From positions 542,704-606,703 of the forward strand of contig KE561209.1 in NCBI GenBank assembly GCA_000442015.1: a DNA stretch of 64,000 nucleotides, in the 5' to 3' direction. Under the pieces are notes generated by a model that had not been told where the DNA came from, made no database searches, and worked only from the letters and a program-made list of their open reading frames with translations. This stretch comes from Rozella allomycis CSF55 (taxonomy: Eukaryota > Rozellomycota). A program made the translations under genes and the position numbers. Positions 33,574-43,224 of the stretch are shown piece after piece; positions within the stretch are counted from its first letter, which is position 1; the number at the start of each line of letters is the position of its first letter.

Positions 33574-34976
33574 ATGAAAATCAACGAAGACAAAGTAAAG
33601 AACTTTTTGTTAACAGAACTACAACCAATGTAATTTAAATGAATTAAATTTACCTAGTACTGAGGCTGATCCTGAAGTACTTGCTGACTATGTGATTGCA
33701 CTTCTTAAAGCAGACCAGGACGAGCATTCGTTGAAAGACAACTGTATACAGTCTCTGGAAGACTTTTTAAGGAATGGTAAATTTATATTTTTAATTTGTT
33801 TCAGAAACTGTTGGGTTTGTTAAAAAGTTGTTTGATTTCTTAAATGGGAATGGCGAGGAAAAGAGAAAGGAAAGGGAAGACGATAGAAAAAGTAGAGAAA
33901 GAGAAGTTAGAAATAAAAAGAAGATTTGTAGAGATTATGCAGGTACCGTGGATGATTTATGCAGAGTAGAAAATGGATATTGTGTTAGAGGAAAGGATTG
34001 CTATTTCCTACATGAAGATTCAAAATCTGGAACTGAAGAAAATTCATACCCCAAAAATAGTTTAATTGTTGATAAAATTCCAATTGAATTTTGCAGCGTG
34101 GAAAAGATTCAAGAATATTTCAATAAATTTGGAAAAGTTTTGAACGTCACAGTTGATGAAAAGCAAAGAAAAGCGACCGTTGAAATGGAATCTTTTGATG
34201 CGGCTACAAGAGCGTATCAAAGTTCTGAAGCTGTTTTTAATAATAGATTCGTCAAGGTTTATTGGCCAAATAAAAGATCAGCTAGCAAGCGAACATTTCA
34301 AAAAGATGAAGGGTTTGTTCCACAAAAGAAACGCCCAGTTCAACCTCCTGCAGCAGCTGCAAGCCCATTGGCGTCATATGCAGAGTTTCAAAAACACAAA
34401 GAACTTTTATTACAGAAACAAATAAATCAAAAAAAGGAAATTTTAGAAAAGTTAGAAAATCCTTCTTTAAGTGACAAAGAAAAAGAATTCTTGATGCAAA
34501 CATTAAAGGCAATTGATACTGTTTTGTCTCCATCATCTGAAAAATCTTCTGAAGAAAATAAAACAGAAAAAGTATTTTTATTAATTTCTATTTATCCAAG
34601 ACAAATTCTCATCCTTATTCAAGTAGAGGAAGAGGCAGAGGTCGAGGAAGAGGGACAGTTCAGATCCAAAGAAATAAACTACGTTTGGACAACAGACCGA
34701 AAACCCTTTCAGTTTCGGGAGTCCAAGATTCATTTGAAATAATTAAAAATGTTCTTTCTGTAATTTTAAATCTTTTCTTTAAGATTTAGACTTCTGGAAC
34801 AATCACCTCTGCTGAATCAAAAGATGGCAGTTATTTATTCACTTTTGCTGAACGATATATGCTAGAAAATGTAATCGCGTGTCTTTGAAATCATTTAGGC
34901 TTGGTCTAATATTAAACGAATCGAAAGATACAAAAATGCAACACTCAACGTCGTTTCAAACGATGAAAAATTGTAA
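33574..34976 (+). CDS. RBM26/RBM27-type RNA-binding protein (PWI-like, CCCH zinc finger, RRM)
   Basis: The N-terminal PWI-like helical domain reads MKINEDKVKNFLLTELQPM then ADPEVLADYVIALLKADQDE and ETVGFVKKLFDFL. A basic linker leads to a CCCH finger (CRVENGYCVRGKDCYFLH), then an RRM (NSLIVDKIPIEFCSVEKIQE). A helical stretch follows (EFQKHKELLLQKQINQKKEI), then an RGRGRGRG box and a second RRM-like C-terminus. This order is that of RBM26/27 and fission yeast Rmn1, linked to nuclear RNA surveillance with the Mtl1/ZFC3H1 exosome adaptor. Several introns of 26-38 nt; removing the last ones gives the end NVVSNDEKL. Confidence 0.86.
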
Positions 34977-35046
34977 AATAAAAATAATTTAACAATGCAC
35001 CCTCAAAAAGATTAATTTATTGTCATCATTTTTTATACACTTAAAG

Positions 35047-35469
35047 TTAATCATTGTACAGCCATTCTTTCAACTTTTCCATCTTCTTTTGTTTCTTTTG
35101 CTTCTTCAACGACTCTATCTGCTTTTTACTCAGTTTAGGAGCGAAATTTGGTTTTCCATGTGCACATTGTTCAGCATAACTGGCATAGTCAAAATATACA
35201 TTCATTTGTCGAAACGCTCTATCATCTGCTCCGTATCCTTTTCCTGTTTTTTGTGATACTATAGGTTTATCATACTTTGCACTATTTATTGTCTGTTCAA
35301 TAGCTGTCATAGGTCCTACAATAGGTCCTTCTGGTTCTGCAGGCGGTGGTGGTAGTTCATTCTTCTCATTCAAGGATGTTTTAAGGGCTTTTGTTTTAAC
35401 TGGTTTAACAGTCTCAACTCGTTTTCTAAGAGCCTCCAAGCGGGAATATGACGATTTTGCACTAGACAT
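35047..35469 (-). CDS. Small basic protein of unknown function
   Basis: An uninterrupted 140-codon frame from MSSAKSSYSRLEALRKRVET. It has a Pro-rich middle (NELPPPPAEPEGP), a conserved-looking block (GYGADDRAFRQMNVYFDYAS) and a Lys-rich C-terminus (LSKKQIESLKKQKKQKKMEK, then LKEWLYND). The composition suggests a nuclear or RNA-associated protein. I do not recognise the family. An upstream in-frame ATG at 35499 is possible but adds residues that overlap the MED10 3' flank. No signal or membrane segment. Confidence 0.6.
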   Translation of the reverse strand: MSSAKSSYSRLEALRKRVETVKPVKTKALKTSLNEKNELPPPPAEPEGPIVGPMTAIEQTINSAKYDKPIVSQKTGKGYGADDRAFRQMNVYFDYASYAEQCAHGKPNFAPKLSKKQIESLKKQKKQKKMEKLKEWLYND

Positions 35470-35512
35470 GCGCAAGCCACAAAATCTAAAAACAAACAAA
35501 ATTCAACTTAAT

Positions 35513-35893
35513 TTATTTTGGATATCCTGATTTTATTGCACTCTTTTTGCTTACTTTGAATAGTTCTGCTTTGGCTGCCATCTCTTGGTTTGACGATATC
35601 AAATCGGTCATCGTATTCCATGAATACCATTCAGGGTTCTTTCCCTCATCCAAAATTCTAGTTGATAATACATATAAAATTTACTTTAGTAATTCCATGG
35701 GAATTGTAGAATTATCACCTTGCGATACTTGATGCAACTTTTTCAATTTTTCTACAAATAATTCTCTGTTATTATACAATAGAAATAGTTACAATCCTTC
35801 TTCTAATTCATCTTCTCGTCCATTTTCAAAATAAAATGTCGAAGAAAGTAGAGACTGAATACTTTGAACAACTTCTTCAATGTCTTTCTTCAT
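35513..35893 (-). CDS. MED10: Mediator complex subunit 10
   Basis: A small all-helical protein of the Mediator middle module. The start gives MKKDIEEVVQSIQSLLSSTF. After short introns come FVEKLKKLHQVSQGDNSTIP, MELLKILDEGKNPEWYSWNT and MTDLISSNQEMAAKAELFK, which carry the MED10 signature of PxELLxYIDxGxNPD. The final exon reads through an unused GTAAGC to a stop at 35513, giving a C-terminus of usual length. Mediator links activators to RNA polymerase II; MED10 (Nut2) is broadly conserved. Confidence 0.82.
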
Positions 35894-36005
35894 CTAAAAT
35901 TTCGTAAAGTTTTGGTAAATATTTATTTTACTAAATGTCAGTAAATTAAGATAATGAAAAAAATAGGACAATCTTAATAAACCGCCAACCTATAGAAATG
36001 CTTCT

Positions 36006-36800
36006 ATGCCATCAATGGCTCCACCGCGTCCATTATCTAAACCTCCATCAAAAGCGGAGTCAAAGGAAAGGTACCTTGATGAAATTTATAGTATCAAAGA
36101 CTAAGATCCCAGAGCGCAGTTAATGTTTCAAATAATGATCATCGCGGATCATTGCAACATGCTGGAAAAGAAAATTACAGACATTCTCCCGAGAAAGAAA
36201 TTAAAGAACCTACGGAAGTAAAAGATCTTGAAAACAAACGCCATTCAAATGTGAAGAATAAATTACAAGGTGTTAAGTTTCTCATATGCTANAGTTTCTC
36301 ATAGGCTAAATTATAGTGCAAACAAATGTATCAAATCAAAATGACATACAATTCAAACCCAGTGAGACAATAAGAAACAAATTAATGTATATTCATTCTC
36401 CTTACAATGGTAAGTCATCCTCTAATCTTTCATAGATGAAACTGTAATCGAAGTTCAAGATGAGCAGTTGAAGTCCTTAAAACACAAGACCACCCAATCT
36501 TCGGATGATGAATTGAAAGCATATCCCGAAACTAGGAAATCGTATGTCCAAAGGGGCCATGTGTTGAGACTAGAAAATCCTGCCAATTCTGATAAAACTA
36601 TAACCGAAAATATTTTTCCTTTTGATGCAAAGAAAATCAATGCTGATTTGATATGCTATATCTTGCTTTCGTTCTTAACTGGTATTCATGATNTTGAAAA
36701 TATTTTTCCTTTTGATACAAAGAAAATCAAATCTGATTTGATATGCTATATCTTGCTTTCGTTCTTAACTGGTATTCATGATCAATTGTATAAATACTAG
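36006..36800 (+). CDS. Uncharacterised low-complexity protein
   Basis: Starts MPSMAPPRPLSKPPSKAESK, then charged, Ser/Asn-rich exons separated by short introns (a 26-nt one ends at about 36436), finishing with a hydrophobic helix LICYILLSFLTGIHD. Two single Ns lie inside (36292, 36693). At both, the sequence just before the N repeats just after it with one to three substitutions, for example CATATGCTA versus CATAGGCTA. The last exon is therefore present twice in diverged form and the gene's end is uncertain. No family recognised. Confidence 0.4.
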
Positions 36801-37185
36801 GCCTGTCAGTATATGACTTGCTACGGTATAACGAGTCAATATCAGCAAAAACTACATTTATGGTCTTCAAAGTTAAATATTTTGCATATTTAGCATTCTT
36901 AGTACTATCATCTCAGAAAAGGTATACAATTTTTGTAAGATATTTGCCGATCATCATCATATTCTCTTCATACATATGCCTCCTAATCGTAAATATAAGA
37001 GATGATTTCGATCAGTAATGCTTCATAAATAGAAAGAAAAGATCGGTCAGTAGCATAATTGGCAATGAATACGACCCCCATATAATTCTGGCAGAAAACA
37101 TCATGTGCTGTTTTGCTTTACTATCATATATTCTATGTAATTTGAAATAAATCAATCACGTATTATTTAAGCTTTATAACTTTCA
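36801..37185. other. Stretch without a supported gene
   Basis: A plus-strand frame at 36818-37018 is hydrophobic (FAYLAFLVLSSQK, then YLPIIIIFSSYICLLIVNI) and could be a 3' exon of the preceding gene encoding membrane spans. I could not join it in frame with a GT-AG intron. The rest, to 37185, shows nothing recognisable. Confidence 0.35.
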
Positions 37186-37611
37186 ATGTTTACAAGAAAG
37201 GAATTTAATCAATGTGCAATTGAAGCATCAAATTTATGCAAATATCCATCTCATATCATTGAAAGTCATTATAGCATCTGCTTGAAAATCTTCCTTACCA
37301 CCCAAGGTGACCATGATATTATTCTATATATTGTTTACGATCCTTCGTTTCAGTTACCCAACGTACTTTTTACAATGTCTGATAATCTTAAATACAAATG
37401 CGATTTGTTGGACTTTTGGAGAAACAACTTCACATGTACTGTTATACCAACTGACATAGATGGTATCCCACCCTTCGTCTATAATGTACACAATTGCATG
37501 GTTGCACAAAGAATGAACTTACTAGAGGCAAAAATGATGCAAAATTCAACTTCATCTTCATTCGAAAAGTTTAAGATGTGGTTATCAGTCTTACGACTAG
37601 GTATTCTTTAG
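37186..37611 (+). CDS. ATG10: ATG10-like E2 enzyme of the ATG12 conjugation pathway
   Basis: 141 aa in a single exon. The central beta strands read DIILYIVYDPSFQLPNVLF, close to the ATG10 pattern YHIVYSxSYQVPVLYF. The catalytic region GIPPFVYNVHNCMVAQRM aligns with ATG10/ATG3 sequences of the form GIPxFxxHPCxTAExM, placing the catalytic cysteine at about residue 105. The usual Pro before that Cys is Asn here (HNC). ATG10 transfers ATG12 onto ATG5 in autophagosome formation. The protein is small for the family and no upstream exon is visible. ATG3 is the nearest alternative, but its long insertions are missing. Confidence 0.6.
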   Translation: MFTRKEFNQCAIEASNLCKYPSHIIESHYSICLKIFLTTQGDHDIILYIVYDPSFQLPNVLFTMSDNLKYKCDLLDFWRNNFTCTVIPTDIDGIPPFVYNVHNCMVAQRMNLLEAKMMQNSTSSSFEKFKMWLSVLRLGIL

Positions 37612-37678
37612 TATAGAGAAAAGATCATTTGAAATTAAAAAGTTTATTTAGCCACTATGATTGCAAGCATTAAGTTAT

Positions 37679-38666
37679 TTAATAGTAATAGTAGTATCCG
37701 TGCTTGTTATGTCCGCGGTTTCCGTGGCCGTGATGTCTTCTTCCATGTCCATGATGTCCATTATTCTTGTGTCCATTTCTGTGGCCATGTCCATGATTCT
37801 TGTTTCCATATCCATATCCATAATCTTCATCGTAACTTCTCTTTCCAAAGCGGAGTGGATGACCNGATTTAAGTTATTTAATAGTAATAGTAGTATCCGT
37901 GCTTGTTGTGTCCGCGGTTTCCGTGGCCGTGGTGTCTTCTTCCATGTCCATGATGTCCATGATTCTTGTGTCCATTTCTGTGACCATGTCCATGATTCTT
38001 GTATCCATATCCGTATCCATAATCTTCATCGTAACTTCTCTTTCCAAAGCGGAGTGGATGACCATAAAAGTCGTAAACTCTGTATGGCACATAAAATCCG
38101 TGATCATGGCCCTCATTTTTAAAGTTTCCATTGTTATAATTGCATTTTGCGTATGGGGTTTGCTTATCTGTCTCATCAGAATGTCCATCATAACCTTTGT
38201 TTGAATCATAGTATTCATTTCCATAGCTATCAGAGTTTTCATATCCATAATTTTCTTTTGATTTTGATTTCTTGTCTACATAGTAATCCTTTTGGTTATT
38301 CTTTTTGTTGTCATAGCTTTTGGACTTTTTCTCGTCATAGTACTCTTTTTCGTCATACTTTCTATTGTCATATCCTTTGGACTTCTTGTCACCGCGGTAT
38401 TCCTTTTCATCATATTTCTTATTTTCGTAGCTTTTGGACTTTTTGTCTCCATAGTATTCGTTTTCATCATATTTCTTATTGTCGTAGTTCTTGGACTTCT
38501 TTTCACCATAGTATTCCTTTCCGATGTTCTTGGATTTCTTGTCTCCGTAGTAATCCTTTGACTTTTTGTCTTCATATGAATAATCTTTGCTTTCATCAGT
38601 GTAGTATTTTTCAGTATCATCAGAATAGTCACCGTATGATTCAGATGGATAATATTCATCTTTGTA
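37679..38666 (-). CDS. Tyr/Lys/His-rich tandem-repeat protein, secreted family member, 5' end missing
   Basis: On the minus strand, from 38666 down: an acidic Tyr/Ser-rich region, then about five imperfect repeats of roughly 22 residues around KKSKSYDNKKYDEKEYYGD. A conserved block YVPYRVYDFYGHPLRFGKR follows, then a Gly/His-rich tail (NHGHGHRNGHKNHGHHGHGR) ending NKHGYYYYY at 37878. The same C-terminal block occurs in the signal-peptide protein at 57874-58613. The 5' end, where a signal peptide is expected, is lost at N 38667. An almost identical second version of the last ~190 bp (37679-37864) lies beyond N 37865, with a few SNPs. Function unknown. Confidence 0.7.
38280..38600. repeat. Tandem repeats of about 66 bp
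   Basis: Plus-strand sequence alternates TTTTCATCATATTTCTTATT-like and GGACTTTTTGTCTCCATAGT-like units about five times, encoding the KKSK..YD.KKYDEKEYYGD repeats on the minus strand. The same units appear at 42658-42963. The pattern is imperfect at the base level but in frame throughout. Confidence 0.85.
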
Positions 38667-39471
38667 NTGGAAATTCTGAAATCAGGTACCCTGGCTGAAG
38701 AAAAACTTTTAAATAAACTGAGCCACAACGGCTTTTCATTCCTATTTTCAAGTTATAATGAATAGTCCATNCGATTTTCAACAATGAACGTCAGATTTAT
38801 GTTAAGGACTTTGAATGGGACTCAGGGTACTAATTGTGACTTAGATCTGAGACAAAACTTCCAGGACACCCTAAGAGGTAAAGTATGACATCACCCCCTT
38901 CCAATAGCTGGAGGCGTTGATAATATGTGAAGATTTTATACANTACGTATTGCATCTGCTTCTGTGGTAAATACTATTAGCCCCGTTAGTGAACTTGTTA
39001 GCTTTTCGTATTCTTCTCACATGTCGAAATTAGATAATGGCTTTCTAGCCTTAAAAGAGTAACTGCGTTTGGTTCTACTAGTGTTGAAGTGGACAAGTTG
39101 GTTACCATGATGGCGTAAATTTGCCGGAAATGTTTATCATATTCGTACTTCTGTTGAAAAGCCAATTGACAATCGATGATATAGAAAGAAGAATGCCGAA
39201 TGAAAGAAATACTCAGATGATACAAGTTCCAAAATCTGTCTCCGCCACTGTTTTAATGTCTTGTGCACATATAATAATGTNAAGTATTATAAGCATATTC
39301 ATTGTTTTCTGGCGCCACAGCAATAGAAAAAGAAGGCAAATAGTCATCGTTCTCGTCGAGATCGATGATATAGGNATGTCGGTTTTTATTCACAGAAAAT
39401 TTGATAAAAGGAGGTTTCTCAGGTATTATACCTGACATACCGCAAAAGCCACTTTAGAAAATGGATTTCCN
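38667..39471. other. Patchwork of short fragments between single Ns
   Basis: Five Ns (38667, 38771, 38943, 39281, 39375) cut 800 bp into pieces of 100-350 bp with no continuous gene. Short open frames cross some joins but have no family resemblance. I read this as low-confidence scaffold, possibly collapsed repeats. Confidence 0.6.
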
Positions 39472-40811
39472 TTAAAACTTGACGCGATTTTTGAATGACA
39501 ATAAAGATGACCCAAAAATTCTTTAAATTCTTCTAAATTTTTCATTGTCAAAATTCTTCTTCTTCGCTCAATTTGATTTCTTTCTAAAAATTCAGATAAC
39601 CGAATTTCTGGTTTCTGATCTTTTATTTGAAATGTAAAATCAAAATAAAACGTTATCAATTGTTCCAAATATAATAAAGATCTAACTACCATGTTCTTAG
39701 ATTCAAATTTTTCTTTTTCTTTACATTTAGTTAATATGTATGAGATATCCACATTCACAACTGGAAGTGATCTATTATCAATCTTCTTCATTTGCAAATA
39801 TTGTAGATCTATATCCTTTACAATCAATCTTTCACTCAAAATAAAAAATTTTCCTTCCTTTTCCCACGTGCTTTGGATCTTTTTCAAATTTTCTACTAAA
39901 TTTTTTTCTTTTTTATCTGAAAGCATTTTTATTCTTTCCTCTATCAATTCCTGACTATTCAATACACTCCATATCCCAACTCCCGGGTAAAACATATTTC
40001 TTGTCAAATTCGTCTTCTTTTCTAATAAATCTACCGAATAAAATGTAGTTTGCACAAAAACACATTTCCTTTGTGGATAATGGAAATATCTCGACTGGAA
40101 TCTATCTGTCCCCAAAATATTCAACTTCAATCGAGATCCACTCTCTGCACTTGCATTACTCATAAACTCACAAAAGAGGTCAGATGACAAAACCAACTGG
40201 ACAATCGCATGAATGCCCAACAATTTACTTATAACAGGCAACTGCTCATATTCCAACGCATTCCACATTTCCATCCATTCATTTCCACTCTTCATATGTC
40301 TTAAATATCCACCAACTATAGACACCCACGACACCTCAGTCACAGGCATCGACTCCAACTTGTACTGGACTCCTATATACATCAACAAATTCTTCATAAT
40401 TCCAAACAGAATCTCATTCGAACTACTGCTCTGAACTATACATTCCAAAAATTCATCTACTATCATCCTCTAAAACCCCTTACCAAAGTCAAACTCAGCA
40501 AGCCCCAAATCTTCTCTAAAACAATCCAAAAATACAAACGTTTCAATAAATTCTGAAATAACTACAAATGGAATCTCCGGTTCCGATGCAATAAACTCTC
40601 TCAAAGAGCCAGAATCCTTAAACACCTCTCCTCGCAACACTTTCAAGATTGGATCTCGTGGTGAACACAATACACTTGTTAAAAATGGCGACGATTCATT
40701 GCTCATCGTTTTACTCTTCGAAATACTTGTTTTTTGGCCCTTCTCGGCAGTGTGGAAAAAGTCTTTAAGGTTTTTTGGACGGCTGGCCGTTGGATTCAAA
40801 GGACTTTCCAT
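39472..40811 (-). CDS. DDT/WHIM-domain chromatin-remodelling protein, 3' end missing
   Basis: Start MESPLNPTASRPKNLKDFFH. A DDT domain follows (EIPFVVISEFIETFVFLDCF, then LAEFDFVDEFLECIVQ, then EILFGIMKNLLMYIG). WHIM-type helices come next (LPVISKLLGIHAIVQLVLSS, LGTDRFQSRYFHYPQRKCVF), then a charged coiled region. This is the layout of ISWI partners (Itc1/ACF1-like) and BAZ-type proteins. A 24-nt intron (40460-40483) removes an in-frame TAG that otherwise splits the gene; joined, FDF is followed by VDEFLE. The gene is cut by the N at 39471, so any bromodomain or PHD finger downstream is not seen. Confidence 0.72.
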
Positions 40812-41014
40812 TAACACCTTTTACCAGGGTTGTTTGGCTATAAAAATAAATAAAACAATTTTATTGTCTCATAGGCACAGTTAGCGGATATTACTCAAGG
40901 ATTTTTCATCATAGAACGGTGCGCAAAGACTTTACTAGTAATTCGTTCTCTCAAACCATTAATTATTAAACTTTTATATTCAAAATGGTTATTTATCAAA
41001 CGAATTTAATGAGT

Positions 41015-41588
41015 TCACTGAGTTCTTTGCTTTTCTCTTATGTTCAGTTTATCGTCGAAAAAGTTTCTCATCTTGTCACAATTCACATCAATCCATTCTT
41101 CTGCATCGGAAATTGCTGGATATGACTTTCTGGCACTTCTATACCACCAGTCAGTAGTATATGGATAGTACATTCTAAATGCCCATATTCCTGCAATCGA
41201 TGGATACAGCATCCGTCTAAAAACGCCATCTGATTACCAAATTTACACAACTCCTTACATTTTCTCGTATATATCATTGCAGCACCCGTAAACGCCGACA
41301 CAGCAAACAATCCTGGAAACCAATGCTCCTTTGGATGCCACGTATACAAATACGCATCTATTTCACCCATTCACTAATTATACCCTTTACATGTTTCTTT
41401 ATTTTCGGCACAATGTGTTTATTTGGATTGATTTCCTTTGATAAATACAATTTCGATTTAATTACGTCCCATTTATCACAAATGTATTGCCTCGTCTCGT
41501 GTATTTTTTCTGCTAAATATTCGAATTCTTCTAGCTCCTTGAAGCCTGGATTCACCGGCGATGGTGATGGATCGTAAATATCCTTCAT
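41015..41588 (-). CDS. MICOS subunit of the MIC26/MIC27 (apolipoprotein O) type
   Basis: Three exons with introns of 26-27 nt encode about 170 aa. The N-terminal helix (FKELEEFEYLAEKIHETRQY) is followed by HWFPGLFAVSAFTGAAMIYT, a membrane-type helix with Gly. Then comes KYGVFRRMLYPSIAGIWAFR with YYPYT, echoing the APOO-family pattern R...R..YP......Y.YP. In the family these inner-membrane proteins bind cardiolipin and shape cristae. The splice choices are set by reading frame: only the acceptor ending GTAATCAG keeps RKYGVFRRMLYPS open. Its start is 21 bp from the start of the divergent IES2 gene. Confidence 0.6.
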
Positions 41589-41609
41589 GTCACCCCTGGC
41601 AATATAACG

Positions 41610-42224
41610 ATGAGCGATTCTAGCTTGTACATGAGTGATGGCGAAGATATACTAGAAAAGTCTGAAGAAAATTCGGGTAATATATGTAGCTCTAGAAGAA
41701 AGTGATCAATGAGGTAATTAAGACACCAGCTAAACGGCGAAAACTTGACGACAGTGAATTTCTAGATTTGGATATGATTAGTATGCAGAATATTTTTATT
41801 TATTACAGCTCCTTCAAAATCTAAAAAGAAGGAATTGTCTGCTGAAGAACAGTCTTTACTTCGATCAGAAAAGATTAGGCGGAAGAGACTACAGTCACAG
41901 AAAAGAGATGAGGAAGAAAAGCAAGCAACTGTGCAAAGGCTGCTACAGAAGCAGACGCCAAAGCGGCTACCCGCAAAGCAGGTTGATCTTTCAGTTAGAT
42001 TAGAAGAAGACAAAAAGCAAACATGTGTTAGATATATCACTAATATTGAAGGATCTTCTTTATCTATACCTGAAAAGTTTGTGAATGCATATACTGGATC
42101 AAGCACTATTGCTTATCCTGTAACTGAAGTTTGTGCAATTTGTAGGACGAACAATAGGAAATATGCGACGAGAAATAACACTCCCATTTGCAGTCTGAAT
42201 TGTTATAAGCGGGCGGTCGTTTGA
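41610..42224 (+). CDS. IES2: INO80 complex subunit IES2/INO80B
   Basis: Contains the PAPA-1 helical segment (SAEEQSLLRSEKIRRKRLQS, DEEEKQATVQRLLQKQTPKR), a short strand-rich stretch (VRYITNIEGSSLSIPEKF) and a C-terminal zf-HIT finger (CAICRTNNRKYATRN ... CSLNCYKR). In yeast and human this protein activates the INO80 nucleosome remodeller. The acidic start MSDSSLYMSDGEDILEKSEE is followed by one or two introns whose exact joins I could not fix; a 53-nt intron ending CACCAG keeps the frame. The finger's final residues sit at the very C-terminus, as in IES2. Confidence 0.87.
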
Positions 42225-42657
42225 ATGTTAATAAATTAAGATTTTGTTCTTAGAATAATTATCAAAGAGAGGAGTCATAATTCTCAAAGGATCTCTATTC
42301 TGATACTAATTATAGAAAGGACCAACATATAAAACTCCAAGGAGATATCAATAAATAGAACGGAGGATAATCTATTCTCAATCGACANTTAAGATGAATG
42401 CCAAGTTCCAGTGGACATCGTTCTTCCCAGTACCATTCCTGTTTTTTCTCGTCGTACTGAGGTCGATGACGTTGTCCTCGTCTTTCTAGCCCCTTGAAGC
42501 TACCAATCAGCTTTATGCATGTATCTTCGGATGATTGAAGTATGTTGCTTCGACAAGNTGTCGCATATAAAAATGAAGACCAAAGCGCGGAAAGTCATTC
42601 TCTCGTAGATCTATAACAATTGATCCTAGAGTTGTTGCTGTTGGAAAAGACTGTCCN
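42225..42657. other. Intergenic and patchwork sequence
   Basis: No supported gene. Ns at 42388 and 42558 split the tract. The part from 42390 reads MNAKFQWTSFFPVPFLFFLV on the plus strand, a possible signal-peptide fragment, ending at a stop within about 30 codons. Nothing else is recognisable. Confidence 0.45.
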
Positions 42658-42963
42658 TTTTGTCTCGTCATAGTATTCTTTTTCGTCATATTTCTTATTG
42701 TCATATCCTTTGGATTTCTTGTCACCACGGTATTCCTTTTCATCATATTTCTTATTTTCGTAGCTTTTGGACTTTTTGTCTCCATAGTATTCCTTTTCAT
42801 CATACTTTCTATTGTCGTATCCTTTGGATTTCTTGTCACCGCGGTATTCCTTTTCATCATATTTCTTATTGTCATATCCTTTGGACTTTTTGTCTCCATA
42901 GTATTCCTTTCCAATGTTCTTGGATTTCTTGTCTCCGTAGTAATCCTTTGACTTTTTGTCTTC
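42658..42963 (-). pseudogene. Isolated fragment of the KKSK/YDEKEYYGD repeat array
   Basis: A 306-bp piece bounded by Ns carries about four repeat units (minus-strand frame with EYRGDKKSKGYDNKKYDEKE and EYYGDKKSKSYENKKY) nearly identical to those at 38280-38600. No start, signal peptide or C-terminal block. It may be a piece of a third family member or a misplaced repeat contig. Confidence 0.75.
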
Positions 42964-42964
42964 N

Positions 42965-43223
42965 TTAATGTCCAGATCGGTCGCTTTATCAAATTTAATG
43001 CATGTAAAGGATAATTACAATGAAAAGTAGTCTCTTGGGCACTTGTTTGGCAAAGGTCATGATCCTAACAATCAAGAATGTAATCCTAACGGTATTCAGT
43101 ATATAATGTCGGCAACGGGTTACAATATTGCGATAAACACAATTAACGGGCAAAAGTATTCCCCGTGTTCAAATCGAAATATACAGTCATCAGTGGGTAC
43201 TACTGGAACTTGTTGTGTGACGA
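42965..43223 (+). pseudogene. Fragment of an ADAM/reprolysin-type zinc metalloprotease
   Basis: After a likely splice acceptor at about 43031 the frame reads SLGHLFGKGHDPNNQECNPN, then QYIMSATGYN and KYSPCSNRNIQ. This matches the metzincin active-site helix end (LGHxxGxxHD) and the following CxPxGxYIMSA Met-turn and FSPCS segment of M12B proteases. The first zinc His-Glu pair would lie on an upstream exon that is not visible. The downstream part is cut by N 43224. Such enzymes are surface or secreted in animals and some chytrids. As it stands, a remnant on a tiny contig. Confidence 0.6.
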
Positions 43224-43224
43224 N

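Noticed and set aside
37661..38250. Plus-strand open frames rich in Val/Met/Ser opposite the Gly/His tail
   Set aside because: They are antisense shadows of the low-complexity GHGHGN... coding on the minus strand, which continues into a conserved block.
38280..38600. Tandem array considered as a CRISPR
   Set aside because: Units are in-frame protein repeats with no unique spacers; the genome is eukaryotic.
40466..40472. TAG as a stop-codon readthrough or two separate genes in the DDT/WHIM locus
   Set aside because: A canonical 24-nt GT-AG intron removes the stop and rebuilds the DDT domain, in line with other introns here.
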